A stretch of 13,899 nt of DNA from the NCBI GenBank assembly GCA_938036405.1, contig CALHPT010000307.1, positions 1-13,899 on the forward strand. The letters run 5' to 3'. Of the stretch, positions 1-6,411 are shown one piece after another (position 1 is the first letter of the stretch; each line of letters starts with the position of its first letter). The notes under the pieces were generated by a model. The model was not told the origin of the DNA. It saw nothing but the letters and a program-made list of their open reading frames with translations, and did not search any database. Position numbers and translations under genes: made by a program. This DNA is from an uncultured Tannerella sp. GTDB taxonomy: Bacteria; Bacteroidota; Bacteroidia; Bacteroidales; Tannerellaceae.

Positions 1-2
1 AG

Positions 3-84
3 CAAAACCCAACCCCGATTGGGGTCAAACCAGGTGGTTTGAAACAAAACCCAACCCCGATTGGGGTCAAACCAGGTGGTTTGA
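3..84. repeat. Two-copy 42-bp tandem repeat with two hairpins per unit
   Basis: An identical 40-base core starts at 3 and again at 45, giving a 42-bp period. Each core contains a short hairpin (ACCCC-GATT-GGGGT) followed by a longer one (CAAACCA-GG-TGGTTTG, 7 bp). The array touches the window edge, so more copies may lie upstream. It sits about 80 bases before the methylaspartate ammonia-lyase gene. It could be a REP-like dispersed element, a transcript-stabilising structure, or the remains of a terminator; no T-run follows. From 85 to 160 I see no clear promoter, only an A-rich leader. Confidence 0.85.
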
Positions 85-160
85 CTCCATCCACAGCCCC
101 GGCAGAGGGCATCACACATAGAAACAAGGAATAAGTACACACAATCAAATAGAAACAGAA

Positions 161-1408
161 ATGAAAATCACCCAAGTAATCTGCGCTCCCGGCAAGACGG
201 GCTTCTTCTTCGACGATCAGAAGGCCATCAAGAACGGAGCGAAAAACGACGGCGCTTTCTATGAAGGAACGCCTGTAACCCCCGGATTCACGGCCGTTCG
301 TCAGGCTGGCGAATCGATCTCAGTCATCTTCGTGCTCGAAAACGGTGCGATGGCTTACGGCGACTGTGCCGCGGTGCAGTACTCCGGAGCCGGCGGACGC
401 GACCCGCTCTTCCTGGCCAAGGACTTCATCCCCGTTATCGAGAAGGAAATCGCTCCGCTCTACGTGGGCAAGGAGATCACCACCTTCCGCGAAATGGCCG
501 ACCGCACCGACAAGTTTGTAGACCCCAAGACGGGCCAGAAATATCACACCGCCATCCGCTACGGCGTGACCCAGGCCTGCCTCGACGCTGTGGCCAAGAG
601 CCGCGGCGTGCTGATGGCCGAAGTCATCGCCGACGAGTACGGCACGAAGATCTCCGACACCATCATCCCCATCTTCTCCCAGTCGGGCGACGATCGCTAC
701 ATGAACGCCGACAAGATGATCATGAAGGCAGCCGACGTACTGCCGCACGCCCTCTTTAACCACGTCGAGACGAAGGTGGGCCTCAAGGGCGAGAAGATCA
801 AGGAATACGTGGAGTGGCTGCGCAACCGCATCCAGAAGCTGAAGCCCTTCGAGGGCTACAACCCGACGATCCACATCGACGTCTACGGCACGCTGGGCAT
901 CGTCTTCAACAACGACCCCGAGGCCATCGCTCACTACATCGGTGAGGTGGCTGCCATCGCAGCGCCATTCAAGCTGCGCGTCGAGGGTCCCGTGGACATG
1001 GGCGAGCGCGAGGCACAGATCAAGGCTCTGCGCGACATCCGCGCCGTGATCGACCGCGAAGGCATCAACGCCGAGATCGTAGCCGACGAATGGTGCAACA
1101 CGCTGGAGGACATCGTAGACTTCTCGAAGGAGAAATCCGGCCACATGGCCCAGATCAAGACGCCCGACCTCGGCGGCATCAACAACGCCATCGAGGCTGT
1201 CCTCTACTGCAAGGAGCACGCCATGGGCGCCTACCTCGGCGGCACCTGCAACGAGACGAATCGCTCGGCCGAAGTCTGCGCACACATCGCTATGGCCACC
1301 CAGCCCGTACAGTATCTGGCTAAGCCGGGCATGGGCGTCGACGAGGGCTATATGATTGTATTCAACGAGATGAGCCGCATCCTGGCCATCCGGAAAGCGA
1401 AGAAGTAA
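161..1408 (+). CDS. mal: Methylaspartate ammonia-lyase (beta-methylaspartase)
   Basis: This 415-residue enzyme should convert (2S,3S)-3-methylaspartate to mesaconate and ammonia, the second step of glutamate fermentation by the methylaspartate route. It belongs to the enolase superfamily. The expected residues are visible: metal ligands D240 (HIDVYG), E275 (VEGPVD) and D309 (VADEW), the catalytic lysine K333 in QIKTPDLGG, and H196 in VLPHALF. These sit two residues downstream of the D238, E273, D307, K331 and H194 that I recall for the Citrobacter amalonaticus enzyme. Length is normal for the family. The start has no SD; an A-rich leader containing AAATAGAAA (147-155) precedes it. No promoter is evident close by, so it may be co-transcribed with an upstream gene, plausibly glutamate mutase (inference). 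A hairpin-forming heptamer array separates it from the next gene. Confidence 0.96.
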   Translation: MKITQVICAPGKTGFFFDDQKAIKNGAKNDGAFYEGTPVTPGFTAVRQAGESISVIFVLENGAMAYGDCAAVQYSGAGGRDPLFLAKDFIPVIEKEIAPLYVGKEITTFREMADRTDKFVDPKTGQKYHTAIRYGVTQACLDAVAKSRGVLMAEVIADEYGTKISDTIIPIFSQSGDDRYMNADKMIMKAADVLPHALFNHVETKVGLKGEKIKEYVEWLRNRIQKLKPFEGYNPTIHIDVYGTLGIVFNNDPEAIAHYIGEVAAIAAPFKLRVEGPVDMGEREAQIKALRDIRAVIDREGINAEIVADEWCNTLEDIVDFSKEKSGHMAQIKTPDLGGINNAIEAVLYCKEHAMGAYLGGTCNETNRSAEVCAHIAMATQPVQYLAKPGMGVDEGYMIVFNEMSRILAIRKAKK

Positions 1409-1414
1409 AACCCT

Positions 1415-1506
1415 TAGAGGGTAGAGGATAGAGATTAGAAGGTAGAGGGATGCTTTGATCTCTATCCTCCGATCTCTACCCTCCACCCTCTAACCTCTAC
1501 CCTCTA
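1415..1506. repeat. Opposed heptamer arrays forming a long imperfect hairpin
   Basis: The left arm (1415-1449) is five abutting 7-mers close to TAGAGGG. The right arm (1458-1506) is seven abutting 7-mers close to the reverse complement CCCTCTA. Only 8 bases (1450-1457) separate the arms. The outermost units pair perfectly (1414-1421 with 1500-1507), and inner units can pair in several registers. The left arm is purine-rich and the right arm pyrimidine-rich. It fills nearly the whole mal to AtuA-gene gap, and the last unit ends eight bases before the next start codon. It lacks a T-run, so it looks more like an mRNA-stabilising, attenuating or processing structure than a terminator. Confidence 0.9.
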
Positions 1507-1513
1507 AATAGAA

Positions 1514-2887
1514 ATGGAAGAATTAAGAGTCTTATCCCCCACCGCCATCCTGGGCTACGGCTTCCCGATGGAGTCGTTCGTGGAGGGCATGAAACGTGCG
1601 CCGCACGTCATTGCTGTCGACGCCGGATCGTCCGATCCCGGCCCCTATTACCTCGGCGCCGGCAAGTCGTTCACCGACCGCAACTCGGTGAAGCGCGACT
1701 TAGAGATTATGATCCCCGCCGCCATCGAGGCCGGCATCCCCGTCATCGTCGGCACGGCTGGCGGCAGCGGTGCTACGCCGCATCTGGACTGGGCCGTGGA
1801 CATCGTCAAGGAGATCGCCCGCGAGAAGAAGCTCAGCTTCAAGATGGCCATCATCGGCTCCGAGCTGGACAAAGAGCTCGTTAAGGAGAAGCTCCGCAAG
1901 GGCCAAGTGACGCCCCTGCACCCGGCCAAAGAGATCGCCGAAAAAGACGTCGACGAGGCCGTGCACATCGTCGCTCAGATCGGCGAAGAGCCTTACATCA
2001 AAGCCTTGGACGAAGGTGCGAACGTGATCATCGCCGGTCGCTCGTACGACCCCGCCGTCTTCGCCGCCCTGGCCATCAAGCAGGGCTACGACAAGGCCTT
2101 GGCGCTCCACATGGGCAAGATCCTCGAGTGTGCCGCCATCGCCGCCCTGCCCGGCAGCGGTAGCGACTGTATGTTCGGCTACCTCCGCCGTGACCACTTT
2201 GTGCTCGAGCCCCTCTCGCCCCTGCGCAAGTGCACCACGCTCTCCATCGCCGCCCATACGCTCTACGAAAAGACCAACCCTTACGTACTGCCTGGCCCCG
2301 GTGGCGCCCTCGACCTGCACGAGTGCACCTTCACACAGGTGGACGACAATAAGGTGAAGGTGGCCGGATCGAAGTTCGTCCCCACGGACAAGTTCTTCGT
2401 CAAGCTCGAAGGCGTGCGCCGCGTAGGCTATCGCACCATCTCGTGCGCCGGCGTCAAGGATCCGATCATGATCTCGAAGATCGACGACATCGTCCGCAGC
2501 GTCAAGGATCGCGTGAAGAACAACTTCGAGCACTATGGCATCACCGACTTCTACCTCGACTTCAAGATCTACGGCAAGAAGGGCGTCATGGCCATGTTCA
2601 AGGACGCCGAAGAGTCGCACAGCGACGAGCTGCTGATCATCATCGAGGCCGTAGCCGCCACCCAGGAACAGGCCAACACCATCTGCGGATTCGCCCGCAG
2701 CACCATGCTCCACTTCGGCTACGAAGGGCGCATCGCGACGGCCGGCAACCTGGCCTTCCCCTTCTCGCCCTCGGATGCCAAGATGGGCGAGGTCTTCGAG
2801 TTCAACATCTACCACCTGATGCAGGTCGACAACTCCACCGAGCTGTTCCCCGCGCGCTACATCAGCTTCAATCAGGGACAGGAATAA
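1514..2887 (+). CDS. AtuA-family protein (DUF1446), role in methylaspartate pathway unknown
   Basis: This 457-residue protein matches the acyclic terpene utilisation AtuA family (DUF1446) by overall pattern. Visible features are a glycine-rich loop IVGTAGGSGATPH at 78-90, the conserved AGRSYDPA at 174-181, a GSGSDCM segment near 214-220, and PGPGGALDLHE near 260-270. There is no signal peptide or membrane segment, so it should be cytoplasmic. AtuA was named from a Pseudomonas citronellol/geraniol degradation cluster, where its chemistry was not established as far as I know. Here it lies between mal and a DUF4387 gene, which suggests work on a mesaconate- or citramalate-related step or on assembly of a pathway enzyme (inference). 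The start is preceded by AAATAGAA with no SD. The stop is 18 bases before the DUF4387 start. Confidence 0.88.
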   Translation: MEELRVLSPTAILGYGFPMESFVEGMKRAPHVIAVDAGSSDPGPYYLGAGKSFTDRNSVKRDLEIMIPAAIEAGIPVIVGTAGGSGATPHLDWAVDIVKEIAREKKLSFKMAIIGSELDKELVKEKLRKGQVTPLHPAKEIAEKDVDEAVHIVAQIGEEPYIKALDEGANVIIAGRSYDPAVFAALAIKQGYDKALALHMGKILECAAIAALPGSGSDCMFGYLRRDHFVLEPLSPLRKCTTLSIAAHTLYEKTNPYVLPGPGGALDLHECTFTQVDDNKVKVAGSKFVPTDKFFVKLEGVRRVGYRTISCAGVKDPIMISKIDDIVRSVKDRVKNNFEHYGITDFYLDFKIYGKKGVMAMFKDAEESHSDELLIIIEAVAATQEQANTICGFARSTMLHFGYEGRIATAGNLAFPFSPSDAKMGEVFEFNIYHLMQVDNSTELFPARYISFNQGQE

Positions 2888-2890
2888 GAA

Positions 2891-2896
2891 AGGAGG
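2891..2896 (+). promoter_or_regulatory. Strong Shine-Dalgarno site of the DUF4387 gene
   Basis: AGGAGG lies 9 bases before the ATG at 2906. It fixes that start and stands out because mal and the AtuA gene just upstream have no SD. It suggests high independent translation of the small protein. Confidence 0.85.
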
Positions 2897-2905
2897 ATAT
2901 CTATC

Positions 2906-3223
2906 ATGCATTACAAACTGACAGACGTGGCTTCGGTGATCCGAAGCAAGAACTCGGGCCCCTACGAGCTGACCTTCGACGTCATCTTCAAGGACTATGA
3001 GATGTATGAGCGCGTTAAGGCCGCCGGCGTATTCAACAACGCCATGTTCGCCTCGCTCTACCACATCCCCGAGACGGACATCATCGGCATCGTGCACTTC
3101 GACCCCGCCAAGGCGATCAAGACCACCATCGTGCGTCCGATCCCCTCCGGCGCGCTCGGCGAAACGGACGTCTACGGCGCCCAACAGCACGTCCCCCTGA
3201 TGAAGTTCGAGTTCGATTTATAA
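2906..3223 (+). CDS. DUF4387 family protein, partner of AtuA-like protein
   Basis: This is a small 105-residue cytoplasmic protein (MHYKLTDVASVIRSKNSGPY at the start) without signal peptide or membrane helices. It matches DUF4387 by pattern: an N-terminal segment with SKNSGPYELTFDV, a central NAMFASLYHI stretch and a C-terminal GALGETDVYGAQQH. From memory, DUF4387 proteins occur beside AtuA/DUF1446 genes, and a similar small ferredoxin-like-fold domain ends some longer AtuA proteins, so the two probably form one functional unit (inference). It follows the AtuA gene by 18 bases behind a strong SD, and a clear terminator follows it, making it the last gene of the first operon. The biochemical function is unknown. 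Confidence 0.85.
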   Translation: MHYKLTDVASVIRSKNSGPYELTFDVIFKDYEMYERVKAAGVFNNAMFASLYHIPETDIIGIVHFDPAKAIKTTIVRPIPSGALGETDVYGAQQHVPLMKFEFDL

Positions 3224-3244
3224 TCAGGAAACGAGCCAATCAAG

Positions 3245-3291
3245 AAGCGGGGGCAAGACCGACACTAACGGTTCCTGCCCCCGCTTTTGTT
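3245..3291 (+). terminator. Rho-independent terminator after the mal-AtuA-DUF4387 operon
   Basis: There is a perfect 11-bp stem, AAGCGGGGGCA (3245-3255) with TGCCCCCGCTT (3276-3286). The loop contains a further ACCG/CGGT pairing, and the stem is followed by TTTTGTT. It is strong enough to separate this operon from the P-loop/mesaconase genes downstream. Confidence 0.92.
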
Positions 3292-3315
3292 CCAAAACCC
3301 GATGCGTTAGTGATG

Positions 3316-3385
3316 ACTACCCTTATAGGTTAGCATCGTCCTACCCTATAGGTTAGCGAGGAACTACCTTATAGGGTAGTGCCGG
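3316..3385. repeat. Three diverged ~23-bp repeats with inverted symmetry
   Basis: Three related blocks begin at 3316, 3340 and 3363, built on CTACC(C)TTATAGG(T/G)TAG. The last copy is a hairpin by itself (ACTACC, 3363-3368, with GGTAGT, 3375-3380). ACTACCC of the first copy can also pair with GGGTAGT at 3374-3380. They lie between the terminator and the larger minisatellite. No function is evident. Confidence 0.7.
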
Positions 3386-3420
3386 CATAACAAGAGGGGG
3401 TAGCTTCGGCATATCGTGTA

Positions 3421-3720
3421 TGCCCGGCAAATGCCGAGAGACTTGCGCAGCCTGCGCAAACGCCCCGGCAAACGCCGAGAGACCTGCGCAACCCGCGCAA
3501 ACGTCAAGGCAAATGCCGAGAGACTTGCGCAGCCCGCGCAAACGTCAAGGCAAACGCCGAGAGACCTGCGCAGCCCGCGCAAACGCCCCGGCAAACGCCG
3601 AGAGACCCAGCGCAGCCCGCGCAAACGTCAAAGCAAACGCCGAGAGACCCAGCGCAACCCGCGCAAACGCCCCGGCAAATGCCGAGAGACCCAGCGCAGC
3701 CCGCGCAAACATCATGGCAC
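3421..3720. repeat. Minisatellite, seven 41/42-bp units
   Basis: GCCGAGAGAC recurs at 3433, 3474, 3515, 3556, 3597, 3639 and 3681. The first four periods are 41 bp and the last two are 42 bp, because ACTTGCGC/ACCTGCGC becomes ACCCAGCGC. A partial unit precedes the first copy. Units alternate between an interior CGCCCCGGC and CGTCAAGGC. Each contains a GC-rich inverted repeat such as TTGCGCA-GCC-TGCGCAA. Reading frames stay open on both strands only because the unit lacks stops; I do not regard these as genes. There are no unique spacers, so this is not a CRISPR array. It ends about 33 bases before the P-loop gene, so copy number could affect expression of the mesaconase operon (inference). 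Confidence 0.93.
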
Positions 3721-3723
3721 TTT

Positions 3724-3731
3724 TAGCTTTT
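3724..3731 (+). promoter_or_regulatory. Weak candidate -7 box before the P-loop/mesaconase operon
   Basis: TAGCTTTT matches seven of eight positions of the Bacteroidetes -7 consensus TAnnTTTG and lies 21 bases before the start at 3753. A promoter is expected here because a strong terminator precedes the minisatellite. No convincing -33 TTTG was found; that position would lie inside the repeat array. Confidence 0.3.
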
Positions 3732-3752
3732 CATTTTTAGTCCCCAGCTCCT

Positions 3753-4694
3753 ATGCGCAATCACGCACAAGAATATATGGTCTCGGCGCAGTACTTCGCG
3801 CCGCGTGGCAAAGAGCGACTCATGTTCCTCGGCGAACAGATCAGCCATCGCCACCTCTTCTTTAACGACCGCCTCATCGGCATCCTCGGCGACGCCGGCG
3901 CTGGCAAATCGTCCTTCATCAAGGGCATGTTCCCCGGCCTGCAACTCTCCAACGATGACGACATCGTTAATCCGCGCAAGATCATGCAGGTGCGCAACCC
4001 GCTCAACGACATCGAGGACGCCACCACCTATCACTTCGACGTCCGCTTCCAGATGGCCTTTATGCAGATGTACGAGATCGCCGACTTTGTCCGCTCGCTG
4101 CTGGAGCGCAAGCGCCGTGTCGTCGTTGAGCACTTCAACCTGCTCTACGACGCCCTCGGCCGTAACGCCGACCTGCTCGTGGGTATCGGCGAGGAGATCA
4201 TCGTGGCCCGCCCGGGCGTCTTCGGCCCCTTGCCACAGAGCATCTACGACATCGTCCACGAGTCGCTCAAGTATCGCAAGATGGCCCACTCGGCCGAAGA
4301 CATCACCACGCTCCTCCTCAGCGACGAGTTTGGCATCTCTGACGATGACTACTATTTCTCCGACGTCCGCAATGGCTTCATGCTCAAGTTCCGCCAGCGC
4401 CCCGAGATCGACATCCCGCACCTCGAGGCACGCGTCCGCGAGCGCATCGCCGAGCATCTCCACATCGCCTATCACGACGAGGATCACGTCCGCATTGGCG
4501 ACCGTGTCATCCCCTGCGACGGCCCCCGTTTCCACGTCCGCAACACGTCTGAAATCATTGACTTCTCCCTTCACAAAACCCTCGTCGAAGATCCCAAGAC
4601 GGGCCACTTCTGCCTCATCGGCTTCATCGACGATCCGCAGGAAGACGTCAGCAACCGCAATACCCATTACTTCTTAGCACGTAACTACCAATGA
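3753..4694 (+). CDS. P-loop NTPase/kinase-like protein with C-terminal tRNA-SAD-like domain
   Basis: This 313-residue cytoplasmic protein is probably an ATP-binding enzyme. A Walker A motif, GDAGAGKSS, sits at 46-54, followed by an acidic LSNDDD (65-70) and a predicted beta strand RRVVVEHF (121-128) as in small-molecule kinases. The C-terminal part (about 235-275) reads VRIGDRVIPCDGPRFHVRNTSEI. This closely resembles the second additional domain (SAD) of alanyl/threonyl-tRNA synthetases and AlaX editing proteins (family pattern CGGTHVxNTxEI), with HDEDH at 241-245, C255 and H261. From memory, databases call such proteins 'alanine-tRNA synthetase second additional domain-containing protein'. 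Its stop overlaps the fumarase-type alpha gene by ATGA, so the two are translationally coupled and a role in the mesaconase step is likely. The substrate is unknown. An alternative start is the ATG at 3777. Confidence 0.8.
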   Translation: MRNHAQEYMVSAQYFAPRGKERLMFLGEQISHRHLFFNDRLIGILGDAGAGKSSFIKGMFPGLQLSNDDDIVNPRKIMQVRNPLNDIEDATTYHFDVRFQMAFMQMYEIADFVRSLLERKRRVVVEHFNLLYDALGRNADLLVGIGEEIIVARPGVFGPLPQSIYDIVHESLKYRKMAHSAEDITTLLLSDEFGISDDDYYFSDVRNGFMLKFRQRPEIDIPHLEARVRERIAEHLHIAYHDEDHVRIGDRVIPCDGPRFHVRNTSEIIDFSLHKTLVEDPKTGHFCLIGFIDDPQEDVSNRNTHYFLARNYQ

Positions 4695-5533
4695 GAGAAA
4701 TTCAAGCAGAAAAGATCACCACCCTCGTCGAGCGTCTCTGCATCGAAGCCTGCTATGTGCTGGCCGACGACATCAACCGCAAGTTTCACAGCTGCCTCCA
4801 GACCGAGCGCTCACCGCTGGGTCGCCAGGTGCTCACCACCCTCATCGACAACGCCCGCATCGCCCGCGAGGAGCGCGTCCCCATCTGTCAAGACACCGGC
4901 ATGACCGTCGTCTTCGTCACCTGGGGCCAAGACGTCCGCATCACCGGCGGCTTCATCGAGGACGCCATCAACCAGGGTGTCCGCCAGGGCTACGAGAAGG
5001 GCTACCTCCGCAAGTCTGTCGTTCGCGACCCTATCGACCGCGTGAATACGAAAGACAACACGCCCGCCATCATCCACTACGAGATGGTGCCAGGCGACGC
5101 CTTCCACATCGTTGTCGCGCCCAAAGGCTTCGGCAGCGAAAACAAGAGCGACCTGAAAATGCTCATGCCCAGCGACGGTGTGCCCGGCATCAAGCAGTTC
5201 GTCATCGATACCGTCTCGCACGCCGGTGCCAACCCCTGTCCGCCGACCATCGTCGGTGTCGGCATTGGTGGCACGATGGAGCGCGCCGCCTACCTCAGCA
5301 AGAAAGCCCTGCTGCGCCCCGTCGGCTCCGTCAACGAGCGCCCCGACCTGGCCGCCCTTGAGCAAGAGCTGTATGACGACATCAATCGCCTCGGCATCGG
5401 TCCCGTCGGCTTCGGCGGCTCCACCACCGCCCTGGCCGTCCACATCCTCACCTTCGCCACCCACATCGCCGGCCTGCCCGTCTCCGTCAACATCGGCTGC
5501 CACGCCACCCGTCACGCCGAAGGGTCGCTCTGA
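4691..5533 (+). CDS. Class I fumarase-type hydratase, alpha subunit (probable mesaconase)
   Basis: This 280-residue catalytic subunit belongs to the two-subunit class I fumarate hydratase / L(+)-tartrate dehydratase family and uses a [4Fe-4S] cluster. Likely cluster cysteines are C66 in PICQDTG, C183 in ANPCPPT and C270 in NIGCHATRHAEGSL. KGFGSENKS (145-153) and VGIGGTMERAA (190-200) are also family hallmarks. Because it shares a locus with methylaspartate ammonia-lyase, its likely reaction is hydration of mesaconate to (S)-citramalate rather than fumarate to malate; class I fumarases are known to accept both. That substrate call is inference. The ATG overlaps the stop of the P-loop gene and has no SD of its own. 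The beta subunit follows only after an unusual 191-base gap. Confidence 0.93.
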   Translation: MREIQAEKITTLVERLCIEACYVLADDINRKFHSCLQTERSPLGRQVLTTLIDNARIAREERVPICQDTGMTVVFVTWGQDVRITGGFIEDAINQGVRQGYEKGYLRKSVVRDPIDRVNTKDNTPAIIHYEMVPGDAFHIVVAPKGFGSENKSDLKMLMPSDGVPGIKQFVIDTVSHAGANPCPPTIVGVGIGGTMERAAYLSKKALLRPVGSVNERPDLAALEQELYDDINRLGIGPVGFGGSTTALAVHILTFATHIAGLPVSVNIGCHATRHAEGSL

Positions 5534-5576
5534 AAACCAAACAGCCGCCGCAAAGATGTACCCGGCCATATTCCCC

Positions 5577-5591
5577 GGCCCCGGTGGGGCC
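5577..5591. other. GC-rich hairpin between alpha and beta subunit genes
   Basis: GGCCCC-GGT-GGGGCC forms a 6-bp stem with a 3-base loop, 43 bases after the alpha stop. A second, AT-rich hairpin follows 14 bases later. Together they look like an inserted repeat element or an attenuator. Confidence 0.65.
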
Positions 5592-5605
5592 TTGACCTTC
5601 TTTTG

Positions 5606-5637
5606 CTTCTTTTCTTGTGTCAAGACAAGAAAAGAAG
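5606..5637. repeat. Perfect 13-bp inverted repeat between alpha and beta subunit genes
   Basis: CTTCTTTTCTTGT (5606-5618) pairs perfectly with ACAAGAAAAGAAG (5625-5637) across a 6-base loop. No T-run follows on the plus strand, so it is not a classical terminator. From memory, similar TTCTTTTGCTTC...GAAGAAAAGAAGG sequences recur in Bacteroidetes intergenic regions, so this may be a dispersed repeat; I could not check this. The rest of the 5534-5724 gap holds no gene. Confidence 0.85.
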
Positions 5638-5724
5638 GTATAGGCTCGGCCAGTACTTGTAGGGCGTATGCAATAGCCCCCTACCCATCATCCAAATAGA
5701 AATTGAATTTGACTATCACACATA

Positions 5725-6300
5725 ATGGAAGCAACACCCCACCAAATAGAGAAACGCATCCTGCGTGCCCCCTTCACCGACGACGTCATCCGCTCACTCG
5801 CAGCCGGCGACCTCGTCTACCTCTCCGGCACCATCTACACCGCCCGCGACGCCGCTCATAAGCGCCTCTACGAAATGCTCGACCGCGGCGAACACATGCC
5901 CTTCGACTTCACCGGACAAGTCGTCTACTACGCCGGTCCCTGCCCCGCTAAGCCCGGACAACCCATCGGATCCGTCGGCCCCACCACAGCTGGCCGCATG
6001 GACGCCTATTCGCCTCGCCTCATCCGTGAAGGCCTGAAAGTGATGATCGGCAAAGGCCTCCGTAACGCCGAAGTAGTCGACGCATTGAAGCAATACACCG
6101 GCGTCTTCTTTGCCGCCATCGGCGGAGCAGCCGCCCTCATGGCCCGCTGCGTCGACACAGCCGAAGTGATCGCCTTCGATGACCTCGGCCCCGAGGCTAT
6201 CCGCCGCCTAACCGTCACAGAGCTGCCCGTCATCGTCGCCATCGACAGTCAGGGCCGCAACGTCTACGAGACGGGCCGCGCTGCCTACGAGCAGGCCTGA
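5725..6300 (+). CDS. Class I fumarase-type hydratase, beta subunit (probable mesaconase)
   Basis: This 191-residue partner of the alpha subunit completes the hydratase and contributes to the active site. Family motifs are YYAGPCPAKPG (68-78), SVGPTTAGRMD (83-93), MIGKG (107-111), IGGAAAL (132-138) and ELPVIVAI (166-173). Length is typical of the TtdB/FumA C-terminal type. Single-chain bacterial FumA proteins contain both parts; here they are separate genes. In most relatives with split genes the two lie side by side, so the hairpin-bearing gap before this gene is odd. The leader contains AAATAGAAA (5694-5702) and no SD. Assignment to mesaconate rather than fumarate or tartrate rests on the mal neighbourhood. 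Confidence 0.92.
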   Translation: MEATPHQIEKRILRAPFTDDVIRSLAAGDLVYLSGTIYTARDAAHKRLYEMLDRGEHMPFDFTGQVVYYAGPCPAKPGQPIGSVGPTTAGRMDAYSPRLIREGLKVMIGKGLRNAEVVDALKQYTGVFFAAIGGAAALMARCVDTAEVIAFDDLGPEAIRRLTVTELPVIVAIDSQGRNVYETGRAAYEQA

Positions 6301-6323
6301 CGCGCTCCGCAAGTGTCTCACTT

Positions 6324-6354
6324 CTTGCGCCAATAGACATTTATCCTACTTTTG
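6324..6354 (+). promoter_or_regulatory. Bacteroidetes-type promoter of rpmE2
   Basis: TACTTTTG at 6347-6354 matches the -7 consensus TAnnTTTG exactly. CTTG at 6324-6327 is a near match to the -33 TTTG, at the expected 19-base spacing. Transcription would start near 6360, about 50 bases before the L31 start. Confidence 0.75.
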
Positions 6355-6411
6355 CGCACTGTTTCACAGGAAGAAACGAATCAATTTTATACATATAAAA
6401 ACAGCACTGCA

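Noticed and set aside
320..3190. Long minus-strand frames antisense to mal and the AtuA gene
   Set aside because: They are shadows caused by high GC and C-ending codons; the plus-strand genes have complete catalytic motifs.
3421..3720. Possible CRISPR array (41-42 bp regular units)
   Set aside because: There are no unique spacers: the whole unit is repeated with small variations, and no cas gene is present.
3353..3865. Arginine-rich open frames on both strands over the minisatellite
   Set aside because: All frames stay open only because the repeated unit lacks stops. The period shifts from 41 to 42, there is no ribosome site, and the plus frame runs into the P-loop gene out of frame.
6352..6411. 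N-terminal extension of L31 from the ATG at 6352
   Set aside because: The extension overlaps the -7 box and lengthens the protein beyond the usual ~84 residues; the ATG at 6412 fits the family.
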